Of a DNA stretch of 64,000 nucleotides, positions 23,101 to 32,026 are shown piece after piece. Source of the DNA: Poriferisodalis sp965208555 (GTDB lineage Bacteria; Actinomycetota; Acidimicrobiia; Acidimicrobiales; Poriferisodalaceae); the NCBI RefSeq assembly GCF_965208555.1, contig NZ_OZ242342.1:1178001-1242000 (forward strand), given 5' to 3'. The stretch's first letter is position 1. Each line of letters begins with the position of its first letter. The notes below the pieces were generated by a model that searched no databases, was not told the origin of the DNA, and worked only from the letters and a program-made list of their open reading frames with translations. Made by a program: the position numbers and the translations under genes.

Positions 23101-25536
23101 CTAGTGCAGGGCGCCGGCTGCTTCGAGTGCGGCGATCTCGGCGGGATTCAGGCCCAGCACGTCGGCAAGCACGTCATGGGTGTGCTGGCCCAGCGTGGGC
23201 GCAGGTGCGCGCACGCCGTTAGTGCCGTCGGTCAGCAGCCACGGGATGCCGACGTGGCTCATCTGGCCCACGACAGGGTGATCCAGGCGTTCGATCAGCC
23301 CTCGCTCGACGAGGTGCGGGTTGACCTCGAGCGTGCGTGCGCTGAGCGACGGGAACGCAGGCACGCCGGCGGCCTGCAGCAGCTCGGTGACGTCCCACTG
23401 GTCGCGCTCACGGGTCCAGGCCCCGATCAGCTTGTCGAGCTCGGCCTCATTCGCCTTGCGGTCAGCGGCCGTGGCGAACCGCTCGTCGGCGGGGTCGATG
23501 CCGGTGATGCCCGCCAGCGCCGACCACTCGGCCTCGTCGACACAGCAGATTGCGATCCAGTCGTCGTTGCCGGCGCAGCGATACAGGTTGTGCGGCGACC
23601 AGAGGGGGTCCAGATTGCCCATCGGATCGGGCTGTGTGCCCTTCAGCACCCATTCCATCCAGCCCTCGGGGGTGCACGCCGTGGTGGCCTCCCACATGGA
23701 CGTGTCGATGAACTGGCCTTCGCCGGTGCGCCGCCGGGCCACCAGCGCGGCGACCAGTGCGTACGCCGTCGCGATGCCGGCCGCCGGGTCGCCGAGGGAT
23801 ACGCCGAGCTCGTCTGCGTCCGTTCCGGGGTAGCCAGTCATGGACGCGAGGCCTGACAGCGGCCCGGTGGTGGGCCCGTAGCCCATGTACGACTTGTACG
23901 GCCCGTGGTGGCCGTAGCCGCTGATGGCGCCAACGATCACGTCGGGACGCTCTGCAGCCAAGGCCTCGTAGCCGAGACCCCACCCGTCCATCACGCCGGT
24001 GGCGTAGTTGGACACCACCAGGTCGCACGCCAGCGCCAGACGCTTCGCCAGCCCACGGCCCTCGGCGGTGCCCATGTCGACGGTGATGCTCTGCTTGCCC
24101 TGGCCGTACTGGTTGAAGTAGCCGTTGGTGTCGAGCGTCGGGGTGTGGCGGCCTGATTGTGTCGGCAGTCGACGGCCCAGATCCGGCCGGGCCGCTGATT
24201 CGATCTTGACGACCGTCGCGCCCAGATGCGCTAGGTGCAGTGTGCAGTACGGACCGGCCCAGACCCAGGTGAAGTCCGCCACCGTGACGCCGTCGAGCGG
24301 GCGGTCGGACGGCCGTGTCATGGGTGCGGCAGGGGGCGGCTGCGCTGGTGCTGCTTCCGCCGCGTCGCCGAAACCCGTTCCGTTGTGCTCGCCCAATGCG
24401 GGAGCGGGCCGGCGGATGGACCACCACCGGTTCGCAAGCCGTGACGGCGCACCGGGAACGGTGACGCTGCCCAGTCCTGGCTGGTCGTAGGTGACCAGGA
24501 AGTCGCGTGCGGCCAGGTGCGGGTCGGCTGCCATCTGCGCCACCGTGTTCACCGGGGCGAACGCCAGCCGCTCTGCTTGGCCTCGATGGAACAGCTCGGT
24601 CACGGGCTGCGCGGCGATCCACTCGCCGAGCCACATACGCAGCAGGTCCTCGTTCTCGAAGCGACCCTCGAGCGTGGCGAAGATGTCCATGTCGGCCCAC
24701 TCCGGCCGGCCCATGAAGTCCTTCAGCCGCTCCCACTGATCGGCCTCGACGCACACCAGGAAGATGTGCCCGTCGCTGGCCGGGAAGATGCCCCACGGGT
24801 TGAGGATGCGCGCACCCAGGCGGCTGGGGTTCTCGCCCCGGTACGACCAGCTGATGAACGCCGCTTCCAGCATCCCCACCACGTAGGACATCTGGGCGAA
24901 GTCGATGTGCTCGCCGTGGCCGGTGCGCTGTGCCCGGTCGACAGCGGCGAGCGAGGCGCACGCCGCGGCGAAACCCGACTGGAAGGCAGCTTGGTGGCCG
25001 TGCGGCTTCAGCGGGGGCAGCTCTGCGTCCTGCACGCAGCCAGGGGTGAGCCAGCCCCAGCCGCCGCCGTGGATGACCTGCAGCTCGGTGGCCCGCCAGT
25101 CGGCGTAGGGGCCGGTCTGCCCGAATGGCGTGATCGACGTCGTCACCAGCGACGGGTGTTGCGCCCGCAGCGACTCTGCCGTCAGGCCGTGCGCCGCTGC
25201 GGTTCGCGGGGCCAGATCGTGGATGAACAGGTCCGCGTCTGCGAGCAGTTCCTGCAGCGTGGCGCGGCCGTCCGGTTGGGCGAGATCGGCCACGACGCCG
25301 CGCTTGTTCGTGTTGATGGCAGCGAACAGGCCGCCCACCAGCCCCGAGCCGGCTTCGGGGTCGGAACGACCAGCGTCAACAGCGAACGGTCCGCGACGGC
25401 GCGCTGTGTCGCCCTCCGGCGGCTCGACCTTGATGACATCGGCGCCGAGGTCGGCGAGCAGCTTGGCTGTCCACGGAGCCGCCACCATCCGTCCCAGCTC
25501 GACGACACGGATGCCGTCGAGACCGCGCGCGGTCAT
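23101..25536 (-). CDS. Two-domain (fused) CaiB/BaiF CoA-transferase
   Basis: An 811-residue protein with two class III CoA-transferase modules, beginning GIRVVELGRMVAAPWTAKLL and, near residue 410, GVTVADFTWVWAGPYCTLHLA. The catalytic-Asp stretch is ATELQVIHGGG in module 1 (Glu at the aligned place) and MGYGPTTGPLSGL in module 2 (no acid). Neither module therefore shows the textbook Asp, unlike the single-domain copies in this window. It is the second two-module fusion here and is related in layout to the 7453-10131 gene. Substrates unknown. Confidence 0.92.
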   Translation of the reverse strand: MTARGLDGIRVVELGRMVAAPWTAKLLADLGADVIKVEPPEGDTARRRGPFAVDAGRSDPEAGSGLVGGLFAAINTNKRGVVADLAQPDGRATLQELLADADLFIHDLAPRTAAAHGLTAESLRAQHPSLVTTSITPFGQTGPYADWRATELQVIHGGGWGWLTPGCVQDAELPPLKPHGHQAAFQSGFAAACASLAAVDRAQRTGHGEHIDFAQMSYVVGMLEAAFISWSYRGENPSRLGARILNPWGIFPASDGHIFLVCVEADQWERLKDFMGRPEWADMDIFATLEGRFENEDLLRMWLGEWIAAQPVTELFHRGQAERLAFAPVNTVAQMAADPHLAARDFLVTYDQPGLGSVTVPGAPSRLANRWWSIRRPAPALGEHNGTGFGDAAEAAPAQPPPAAPMTRPSDRPLDGVTVADFTWVWAGPYCTLHLAHLGATVVKIESAARPDLGRRLPTQSGRHTPTLDTNGYFNQYGQGKQSITVDMGTAEGRGLAKRLALACDLVVSNYATGVMDGWGLGYEALAAERPDVIVGAISGYGHHGPYKSYMGYGPTTGPLSGLASMTGYPGTDADELGVSLGDPAAGIATAYALVAALVARRRTGEGQFIDTSMWEATTACTPEGWMEWVLKGTQPDPMGNLDPLWSPHNLYRCAGNDDWIAICCVDEAEWSALAGITGIDPADERFATAADRKANEAELDKLIGAWTRERDQWDVTELLQAAGVPAFPSLSARTLEVNPHLVERGLIERLDHPVVGQMSHVGIPWLLTDGTNGVRAPAPTLGQHTHDVLADVLGLNPAEIAALEAAGALH

Positions 25537-25636
25537 CGAAGCGTGCGGCCTTCGCAGATTCGGTGCCTAGGGGCGCCTGACCCGCGCGCGTAAGCGCCGC
25601 GGCGCCATCCGCTGGCTCTGGCAGAGCTGCGACGAT
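25537..25636. other. Intergenic region
   Basis: About 100 bases between two minus-strand genes. They contain GC-rich partial inverted repeats (GGCGCC near both ends of 25573-25606) that could end the dodecin transcript. The 12-mer GATTCGGTGCCT at 25557-25568 recurs at 25892-25903. No RNA gene was recognised. Confidence 0.4.
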
Positions 25637-25846
25637 TCAAGGCGACTCGTGCTTGAACGACAGCCGCACCTTCGTACGGAAGGCGGCGATCGCGCCGCCC
25701 TCGATCACGACGTCCTGCTCGATCACCTCGGCCACCCGAAGGTCCCGCAAGGTCTTGGAGGCCTCAGTAATCGCATTCTGCGTCGCCTTCTCCCACGATT
25801 CCTCGCTGGTGCCGATCAGCTCGATCACGTTGTAGACGCTGCTCAT
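25637..25846 (-). CDS. Dodecin
   Basis: A 69-residue dodecin, a small flavin-binding protein that forms a dodecameric shell and buffers riboflavin, FMN or CoA. Sequence features are YNVIELIGTSEESWEKA, with the flavin-stacking Trp, then ASKTLRDL and VIEQDVVIEGG. Length is normal. The start ATG (25846) has an AAGGAG Shine-Dalgarno. It is divergent from a second dodecin-domain gene, with 168 bases between. Confidence 0.95.
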   Translation of the reverse strand: MSSVYNVIELIGTSEESWEKATQNAITEASKTLRDLRVAEVIEQDVVIEGGAIAAFRTKVRLSFKHESP

Positions 25847-26014
25847 TGGGATTCTCCTTGAGGAATTCGCGGGGCGCACTGCACCGTCGCCGATTCGGTG
25901 CCTCCGGCGGCGCGCAGTGTGCCGCACGAACGCGGTGTGCCCTACAGTCTGCCCCACCGGAGCACACCGCTTCCCGCTCGCAGGAACGAGCCGCACACCG
26001 AACAGGTCCGCATC
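25847..26014. promoter_or_regulatory. Divergent promoter region between two dodecin genes
   Basis: A 168-base gap that should contain both promoters. It holds a partial inverted repeat around GCGCACTGC (near 25875) and GCAGTG (near 25915), and a second copy of GATTCGGTGCCT (25892-25903). A shared regulator is plausible but not shown. Confidence 0.35.
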
Positions 26015-26779
26015 TTGAACGAATCACCTCAGCGCAACCGAAACGCTGTCGAGAAGGTCATCACGCTGGTCGCGGCGAGTCGGATTTCTTGGGAGGACGC
26101 GGCGCGTCGAGGAGTCGCCGAGGCAACCAAGACCATCCGCGATCTGTCGGTGGCGCACGTCGAAGAGCGCGATGTGATGATCGTGGACGGCGAGATCGCC
26201 CTCTACCGCATCAAGCTGCGCGTGGCCTTCCGGGTGGACCGGATGCGGCCCGGCCTGACGCCGGGTGCGCCAGATGTGGAGGTCACGCGCTGGCTCATCG
26301 TGGCGAACCAGACCTTGGGCACTGGTGAGGTGGTCGCCGAGATCGATCGGCTGAACTCCCACGGTCCGTGCGAGTTCCACCTGCTGGTGCCGATGACGCA
26401 TTCGAAGAGCTACGCACGGGCACGCCGGCTCTCGATGCTTGCGGCAGACCCGGTGACGGGCATCCCGTCAGAGCATGTGCCCGCGGCCGACTATCTGGGA
26501 CCCGACACGCTCGGCATGGAGCAGGCCCAGAAGCGGCTCGACGCCCAGCTCGCGAAGATCGCCGCGGCGTCGTACGCCGCGACGGGGGAACTCGGCGACC
26601 CTGATCCCCTGCGGGCGATCCAGGCGGTGCTGTCGCGTTCCAGCTTCGACGGCATCATCCTGTCGACCCTGCCCGCCGGGGCCTCACGTCTGGTGGGTGC
26701 CGACCTGCCGTCGCGGGTGCGCCGCCTGACACGGCTGCCGGTCACGTACCTGCCCGGCAAGGAGCCCGGCGAGCTGTAG
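26015..26779 (+). CDS. Dodecin domain fused to an uncharacterised domain
   Basis: About 254 residues. The first 70 are a dodecin (AVEKVITLVAASRISWEDAA with the flavin Trp, then EATKTIRDL and VEERDVMIVDGE). The remainder (about 85-254) is a second domain that begins WLIVANQTLG, runs through CEFHLLVPMTH and a Met/Glu-rich helix, and ends DPLRAIQAVLSRSSFDGIILSTLP and RLTRLPVTYLPG. It resembles an actinobacterial hypothetical domain with a UspA-like strand pattern, whose function I do not know. The best start is TTG 26015 just before the dodecin homology; an upstream GTG frame extension is non-homologous. The fusion suggests a flavin-loaded shell carrying a second activity. Confidence 0.72.
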   Translation: MNESPQRNRNAVEKVITLVAASRISWEDAARRGVAEATKTIRDLSVAHVEERDVMIVDGEIALYRIKLRVAFRVDRMRPGLTPGAPDVEVTRWLIVANQTLGTGEVVAEIDRLNSHGPCEFHLLVPMTHSKSYARARRLSMLAADPVTGIPSEHVPAADYLGPDTLGMEQAQKRLDAQLAKIAAASYAATGELGDPDPLRAIQAVLSRSSFDGIILSTLPAGASRLVGADLPSRVRRLTRLPVTYLPGKEPGEL

Positions 26780-26800
26780 TCGCGTTGCCAGGGGGGAGAC

Positions 26801-27631
26801 ATGGCAGAAACTGGATCACGCACGCACGCCGAGCGGCAGGCTGCCGCACTCGAGGTGTTCGAACGCTTCACCAACGGACAGATCGACCCGGAACGTGGGC
26901 GCCGAGGGATGATCAGGCGCCACGGGGCGCTGGGCACGTTCGCCTTCGACGTGGTCATGGGCGACGTGTGGTCGCGGCCGCAGCTGTCGCGCCGGGACCG
27001 CAGCCTGATCGTCATCACCGTGCTCGCCACCATCGGCTCCACCGAGGAGCTGTCGCTGCACACCGAGGTCGGGCTGAACCACGGGCTCACGCGCACTGAG
27101 ATCGAAGAGATCCTGATCCAGGTGGCCGCGTACGCCGGCTTCCCGATGGCCATGGCCGCGTCCCGGGTGGTGGACGAGCGGTTCCGCACGCTCGACGGAG
27201 TAGAGCGGCTGCCCGAACGCTCGGGCGCCGCGGAACTTGACGACGACGAGCGCGAGCGGCGGGCCGCTGAGGTGCGCGGGACGCTCACCGCCGGCCGCGC
27301 GTCCAGCGATCCGTCCGAAGACATGGAGCGCCTGGTCGAGCATCTGGGCGAGGTCGGGCGCATCGCCTACCACTGGGCGTTCGGCGACTTGTGGTCTCGG
27401 GAAGAGCTCTCGCGGCGCGATCGCAGCATCGTGGTCATCGCCATCCTGACCGTGCTGAGCCGTGTCGACGAGCTGGCCTTCCACGTGCCGGCAGGCCTCA
27501 ACCACGGCCTGTCCCGCACCGAGATCGAAGAGATCATGGTGCAGATGACCATCTACGGCGGCATCCCCCGCGCCGTCGAGGGCTACCAAGCCATGAAGAG
27601 GGCCTTCACGAAGATTGATACCCGCGGCTGA
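26801..27631 (+). CDS. Duplicated carboxymuconolactone decarboxylase family protein
   Basis: A 276-residue protein with two CMD domains in tandem. Each has the pattern VMGDVWSR / FGDLWSRE, LSRRDRS, and the helix with a conserved His: LHTEVGLNHGLTRTEIEE (about 86-103) and FHVPAGLNHGLSRTEIEE (about 226-243). There is no CxxC, so it belongs to the decarboxylase-like rather than the AhpD peroxidase branch. ATG 26801 has a GGGGGAG Shine-Dalgarno. It follows the dodecin fusion by 21 bases and may share its transcript. Confidence 0.9.
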   Translation: MAETGSRTHAERQAAALEVFERFTNGQIDPERGRRGMIRRHGALGTFAFDVVMGDVWSRPQLSRRDRSLIVITVLATIGSTEELSLHTEVGLNHGLTRTEIEEILIQVAAYAGFPMAMAASRVVDERFRTLDGVERLPERSGAAELDDDERERRAAEVRGTLTAGRASSDPSEDMERLVEHLGEVGRIAYHWAFGDLWSREELSRRDRSIVVIAILTVLSRVDELAFHVPAGLNHGLSRTEIEEIMVQMTIYGGIPRAVEGYQAMKRAFTKIDTRG

Positions 27632-27657
27632 CGCCGCGGCGAGACCATCGCCCGCTG

Positions 27658-28440
27658 CTAGAAGGTGCCGAAGCGGGCTTGGGCGTCCTCGCTGGTGATG
27701 GACCGCGCTGAGGCGTCGCCATCGAACTCCGACAGATCGCCGAGCCGGGTGAGCTGGGCGTAGCCGCGCAGCTGGTGCTTGGCCATCTGCACCGACAGTG
27801 ACGGCAAGTCCAGCAGCCGCGCCACCCAGCGCTCGACGGCCGCATCCAGTTCCTCTTCGCCGTCGCACACCTCGTGCGCCAGACCCCATTCGACGGCGGT
27901 ATGCCCGTTGACGCGTTCGCTGGTCATGACGAACTGGCGGGCGCGCGACATGCCCATCTCAGCGATGAGTCGGGGCGTCGCGCCCCACGGCAGCGGCACG
28001 CCCAGCTCCACCTCAGGCACGTACCAGAGCGCGTCCGCGGTGGTGACCCTGAAGTCGCAGCTCGTGGCGAAGCAGTTCCCGCCGCCGATGGCGTGACCGT
28101 GCACCCGGGCGATCGTGACCGCCTCGCAATCCTCGATGGCGCGTGCGGCCCGCCGGCCGAGCTGGTTGATGTAGCGCGCCTCGCGGTCATTCGCAGCAGC
28201 GGGCGGACCTTCCTTGCGGTCAGCGCCAGCACAGAACGACTTCCCCCGCCCGCCCAGCACCGCCACCCGGAACTGGGTCTGCCCATTGAGCGCCGAGAAC
28301 AGGTCACCCACCTCGCGGATCATCAGCTGGTTGTGGGCGTTGCGCGACTCAGGCCGGTTCAGCCACACCCGCAGCGTTTCACCGTCAGGCTCCAGCTCAA
28401 TCGTCTCCAACGAAGGCAGCTCAAACGACAACAAGCTCAT
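27658..28440 (-). CDS. Enoyl-CoA hydratase/isomerase (crotonase) family protein
   Basis: A 260-residue crotonase. It has VWLNRPESRNAHN (about 27-39), an oxyanion loop SFCAGADRKEG and the second catalytic Glu in VPEVELGVPLPWG. The first catalytic Glu is not in its usual place: GGGNCFATSCD stands where GGGxELALACD is expected. This hints at isomerase or other crotonase chemistry rather than simple hydration. ATG 28440 was chosen because the protein family begins there; the upstream extension is not conserved. Confidence 0.9.
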   Translation of the reverse strand: MSLLSFELPSLETIELEPDGETLRVWLNRPESRNAHNQLMIREVGDLFSALNGQTQFRVAVLGGRGKSFCAGADRKEGPPAAANDREARYINQLGRRAARAIEDCEAVTIARVHGHAIGGGNCFATSCDFRVTTADALWYVPEVELGVPLPWGATPRLIAEMGMSRARQFVMTSERVNGHTAVEWGLAHEVCDGEEELDAAVERWVARLLDLPSLSVQMAKHQLRGYAQLTRLGDLSEFDGDASARSITSEDAQARFGTF

Positions 28441-28487
28441 GCCACCCATCCTTGCCGGTTCCGCACTAGCCCGTCCGATTTCAGGCC

Positions 28488-28901
28488 TCACCCAGCCTGT
28501 TCAGCCCGCGGCGGATCCCAGAACTCGCATCGCGGTCCGCTGGCACTTGCCATCTTGCGATCAAGTGTGACCAGAGGCCAGCCAAGCAATTCAGCGAGCG
28601 CGACGTACCACGCGTCGTACGCGGTCAGACTGAAGCGAAGTTCCCAGATGCGATCCGCAAATGGGGCGAACGGGTAGAGCTCGAAGTCAAATCGATCAAG
28701 CTCACGGTGTGATGCCGTGGCCTCGAGTCGTGAAATCTGGCCCGAGAGCTCCAAGCGGCGCAGGATGTTTGATGTCTCAGCTGGCAGCAGTTGGGGCGCG
28801 GCCAGCGGTTGATGCGCAAGTTGTGCCAGTGCCCACTGGCCGTCGTCGCGGTCGTCAATGAATGCCGCTACCAGCGTCGACGCATCGATGACGACGCTCA
28901 C
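28488..28901 (-). CDS. vapC: PIN-domain ribonuclease toxin, VapC family
   Basis: A 137-residue PIN-domain protein. Acidic active-site residues are visible at VVIDASTLVAA (Asp about 5), in AETSNILRRLEL (Glu about 43), in YDAWYVALAE (Asp about 95) and in VTLDRKMA (Asp about 114). VapC toxins cleave tRNA or rRNA and are neutralised by the VapB partner encoded immediately upstream, whose stop overlaps this start by ATGA. Location is cytosolic. Confidence 0.92.
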   Translation of the reverse strand: MSVVIDASTLVAAFIDDRDDGQWALAQLAHQPLAAPQLLPAETSNILRRLELSGQISRLEATASHRELDRFDFELYPFAPFADRIWELRFSLTAYDAWYVALAELLGWPLVTLDRKMASASGPRCEFWDPPRAEQAG

Positions 28902-29134
28902 TTCCGGTCCGCGTCACGCGCGGCGAGAATCTCGGCCGCCGAGACATGAGTGCCCGCTGCTTCCTTGCGTCGTCGTATCTCCTCCAGCAAGGTCGACACA
29001 GACGGCGTCGCGGCGAGACGTTCCAGTTCTCCCCGCAAGTACTCCTGCATCGACTGACGCCGCTCCGCAGCTTTCGCAGCAAGTTCATCGCGCACATCGT
29101 CTGGCACGTTTCGGATGGTGATCTGCACAGCCAT
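28898..29134 (-). CDS. vapB: VapB/FitA-type antitoxin
   Basis: A 78-residue antitoxin. The N terminus MAVQITIRNVPDDVRDEL is a ribbon-helix-helix DNA-binding motif. The C-terminal Arg/Lys-rich helix would wrap the toxin active site. It precedes vapC with an ATGA overlap, the standard order for this module, and should autorepress the operon through the repeated GCCAGC motifs just upstream. Confidence 0.92.
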   Translation of the reverse strand: MAVQITIRNVPDDVRDELAAKAAERRQSMQEYLRGELERLAATPSVSTLLEEIRRRKEAAGTHVSAAEILAARDADRK

Positions 29135-29171
29135 GACAGCATTCTGCCAGCATTGCCAGCGTTTCGCCAGC
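29135..29171 (-). promoter_or_regulatory. Candidate VapB operator with iterated GCCAGC
   Basis: GCCAGC occurs at 29146-29151, 29155-29160 and 29166-29171, with a related GACAGC at 29135. The spacing is 9-11 bases, about one helical turn. A position directly before the antitoxin start fits binding of a ribbon-helix-helix autorepressor. Confidence 0.5.
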
Positions 29172-29275
29172 GAATTCACGGCCGTCACCATCGCTTCCGT
29201 GAACGCCAGAATCTCGGCCGTGACCGGCGAGGCTACGTCAGCATTTTGCACCTTCAGCGACCAATACTGTCGGGC

Positions 29276-30295
29276 ATGAGCGAGAGCAGTGGCACTACGA
29301 CACCTGACCTGACTGGCGTGAAGCACCACGACGTGGATGCGCTGGGGACGCGGATTCATGTGGCCGAGCTGGGCGAGGGGCCGTTGGTGCTGTTCGTCCA
29401 TGGCTTCCCTGAGTCGTGGTATTCATGGCGCCACCAGCTGCCTGCGGTGGCTGCAGCTGGATATCGGGCAGTGGCGATCGACGTGCGCGGCTACGGCCGC
29501 TCCAGTGCGCCCACTGCCGTCGAGGACTACCGGATGGTGCGCCACGTCGCCGACAACGTCGGCGTGGTGCGGGCTCTCGGCGAGGACTCTGCGATCATCG
29601 TCGGCCACGACTGGGGCGCGCCGATCGCCTGGAGCTCGGCGCTGCTGCGGCCCAGCATCTTCACCGCGCTCGCCCTCGTCAGCGTTCCGTACAACGCCCG
29701 CAGCGATTTCAAGCCCAGCGCCGCTTTCCGCATGATGGGCGGCGACAAGGAGTTCTACATCGAGTACTTCCAGAAGCCCGGCCGGGCCGAGGCGGAGATG
29801 GAGGTCAACCTGCCCCACTGGCTGCTGGGCATGTACTACGCCGCCTCGGGCGACGGCGTGCGGGCCCGCCAGGCATCGGGCGACTCAACAGGCGGGGGCT
29901 TCGGCGTGGCCCCCGGAGGGAAGCTCTCGGACAACTTCATCTGGCCCGAGCCCGGTCACTGGCCGCACTGGATGTCCGAAGCCGATTTCGAGGTGTACAC
30001 CCAAGAATTCACCCGCACCGGCATGTCGGGCGGGTTGAACCGCTACCGCAACGTCGACCGCGACTGGGAGGACATGGCCGCCTTCGACAGCGCAGCCATC
30101 ACCCAGCCGAGCCTGTTCGTCGGCGGCGAGGTCGACGGGCCGACGGTGTGGGGTGCCGGCTCCATCGCCAAGTTCGACGAGACCATGCCCAACCTGCACA
30201 AGTCGGTGATCCTCGACGGCATCGGCCACTGGGTCCAGCAGGAAGCAGCCGACGAGCTCAACGCCGAACTACTCGACTTCCTCGCCGCGCTCTAG
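29276..30295 (+). CDS. Alpha/beta hydrolase, epoxide hydrolase-like
   Basis: A 339-residue hydrolase of the soluble epoxide hydrolase type. The oxyanion motif is HGFPESW (about 42-48). The nucleophile is the Asp in VGHDWGAP (about 106-113). The catalytic His is in GIGHWVQQE (about 318-326), and the cap region is rich in Tyr and Trp. An Asp nucleophile after GH distinguishes it from esterases. A TACTGT hexamer (29265-29270) ends five bases before the ATG, which suggests a leaderless message. It is divergent from vapBC. Confidence 0.92.
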   Translation: MSESSGTTTPDLTGVKHHDVDALGTRIHVAELGEGPLVLFVHGFPESWYSWRHQLPAVAAAGYRAVAIDVRGYGRSSAPTAVEDYRMVRHVADNVGVVRALGEDSAIIVGHDWGAPIAWSSALLRPSIFTALALVSVPYNARSDFKPSAAFRMMGGDKEFYIEYFQKPGRAEAEMEVNLPHWLLGMYYAASGDGVRARQASGDSTGGGFGVAPGGKLSDNFIWPEPGHWPHWMSEADFEVYTQEFTRTGMSGGLNRYRNVDRDWEDMAAFDSAAITQPSLFVGGEVDGPTVWGAGSIAKFDETMPNLHKSVILDGIGHWVQQEAADELNAELLDFLAAL

Positions 30296-30322
30296 CGGCG
30301 CCCGCCGCCGCGGAATCTGCAG

Positions 30323-31888
30323 CTATCCGGCGCGCGTGGCGCGGCGGGTTGCGAACAGCGGCGCCATGTATCCGAAAGCCGCCACAACTGCGCCGAAGAG
30401 GAATGTCGCCTGCAGACGGCTGATCGACGGTGTGTCCCCAGCGAACGCCAGCATCGACTGGATGCCGGTGATGATGCCGATCCACATGACGGTCTGGTTC
30501 ATACCGTTGGCGATGCCCAGGTCTTTGTCGTCCACCGAGTTCGCAACCAGCACTTGGTACGCCGGCGAACCGAAACCCGCGGAGACGCCGGAGAGCACCA
30601 ATCCCACCATCACCAGCGCGAGCCCCCAACCCGCCGGGTTGGCGCCGATGGCGAACGCCACCATCGAGCCGATCATCGCCGAGGTGCCGAACAGCATCGG
30701 GACGCGGGCGCCGATCTTGGTCACAAGCGTGCCGCCGAATGGTGACGCCAAAGCGAAGGCGCCAGGCCGGGGAACCATCAACAGCGCCGCCACGCCCACT
30801 GAGTACCCGTACCCGTCCTGCAGCAGGAACGTCGGCACGATGATGAACGCACCCATGTAGGCGAACTGGTTGCACGCGGCAGACACGAGCGGCAGTGTGA
30901 AGCTGGGGCGCCGGAAGAGTCGCAGGTCAAGCAACGGCGACGATGCACGCCGTTCCCAGAGCGCGAACAGCACGAAGCACGCCACCGCGCCGCCGACCAT
31001 CAGCATCAGCGTCTGGTCGCTGAGCAGCGACATGCCAGACCGAGTCAGCGTGGGGATCCGGGTGATCGCCCACAGGACCAGCAGCGTGCCCGCGCCCAGC
31101 AACAGGGCGCCGAGAACGTCGATGGAAACGCGGGCGCCTCGCGGGATCGGCTTCACGATGAACACAGCCATCGCGGTGCCCAGCAGCCCGATGAGGCCGA
31201 AGAGCAGGAAGATGCCGCGCCAGCCGAAGACGTTGAGCAGCGGTCCCCCGGCGACGACGCCGATCGTGGGCGCGCCGGTCATGGCGAACTGGAACCACCC
31301 CACGGCCCGTGCGCGCTCGGCCGGACCGAAGGCGTGCATCAGCAGCGCCATCCCTGACGGCATCAGCATCCCGCCGCACAGTCCGAACACGACCCGCACG
31401 GCGATGAAGGTGCCGATGTCGGGCACCCAGTAGTTGACGATCATCATGGCCGTCATGCCGACCATGCCGATCATGAACATCCGGCGATGGCCGTAGATGT
31501 CGGCGAGCTTGCCGCCCGCAGGTGTCGAGACGGCCATTGCGAGCATGAGGCCGGTCATCACCCAGCCGGCCGTCGGGACGCTCGTGTCCAAGTCCTCCGC
31601 GATGGTTCCCAGCGCCGCACTGACCAGCGTCATCAGCGAGCCGAAGCCGAGGACGGCGAAACCGATGACCACCAGCAAGATCCACCGGTAGCGAGTGCCC
31701 TGCGGCGGCCCGACATCAGCTGCCGGCGGTGCAGCGGAAGGCGGCGGCGGGCGCGGGGCGGGGGGTGCCACCGATGTGGCGATCGGCCGGCCGGCCGCAT
31801 CGAGAATCTGCGGGGCGACCGCGAAGACCGACGGCCGCCTTGCAGTCAGCCGCGCTTGCGCGCGCACGCTCCGTCCCGCGGGCTTCAC
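30323..31888 (-). CDS. MFS transporter, drug/proton antiporter type
   Basis: A 521-residue major facilitator protein. By eye it has about 14 hydrophobic segments, as in the DHA2 group. Motif A-like GGKLADIYGHRRMF follows TM2. The first ~65 residues are an Arg-rich then Pro-rich cytoplasmic leader not typical of the family, so the true start may be a later GTG (for example at the VAPPAP codon). The cargo cannot be predicted. The gene is convergent with the epoxide hydrolase gene. Confidence 0.88.
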   Translation of the reverse strand: MKPAGRSVRAQARLTARRPSVFAVAPQILDAAGRPIATSVAPPAPRPPPPSAAPPAADVGPPQGTRYRWILLVVIGFAVLGFGSLMTLVSAALGTIAEDLDTSVPTAGWVMTGLMLAMAVSTPAGGKLADIYGHRRMFMIGMVGMTAMMIVNYWVPDIGTFIAVRVVFGLCGGMLMPSGMALLMHAFGPAERARAVGWFQFAMTGAPTIGVVAGGPLLNVFGWRGIFLLFGLIGLLGTAMAVFIVKPIPRGARVSIDVLGALLLGAGTLLVLWAITRIPTLTRSGMSLLSDQTLMLMVGGAVACFVLFALWERRASSPLLDLRLFRRPSFTLPLVSAACNQFAYMGAFIIVPTFLLQDGYGYSVGVAALLMVPRPGAFALASPFGGTLVTKIGARVPMLFGTSAMIGSMVAFAIGANPAGWGLALVMVGLVLSGVSAGFGSPAYQVLVANSVDDKDLGIANGMNQTVMWIGIITGIQSMLAFAGDTPSISRLQATFLFGAVVAAFGYMAPLFATRRATRAG

Positions 31889-32026
31889 GTGCTCAGGACC
31901 GACAGGGCTGCGCTTCGGACGAGCGGTCCGCTCGTTGCGACGCGGTCGGTGTCACGGGCTCAGTAAACGCCCTCTTGCTCCGTTTGCCTCAGCGTCGCCA
32001 CACGTGGCGGCGACATGCACGAGAGC
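31889..32026. other. Intergenic region
   Basis: 138 bases between two minus-strand genes. A small inverted repeat, CGTCGCCACACGTGGCGGCG, lies at about 31992-32011 (arms CGCCAC/GTGGCG) and could be a terminator for the SDR gene. Nothing else was recognised. Confidence 0.45.

Noticed and set aside
25537..25636. tRNA or small RNA gene
   Set aside because: No cloverleaf or conserved tRNA positions; only short GC-rich partial repeats.
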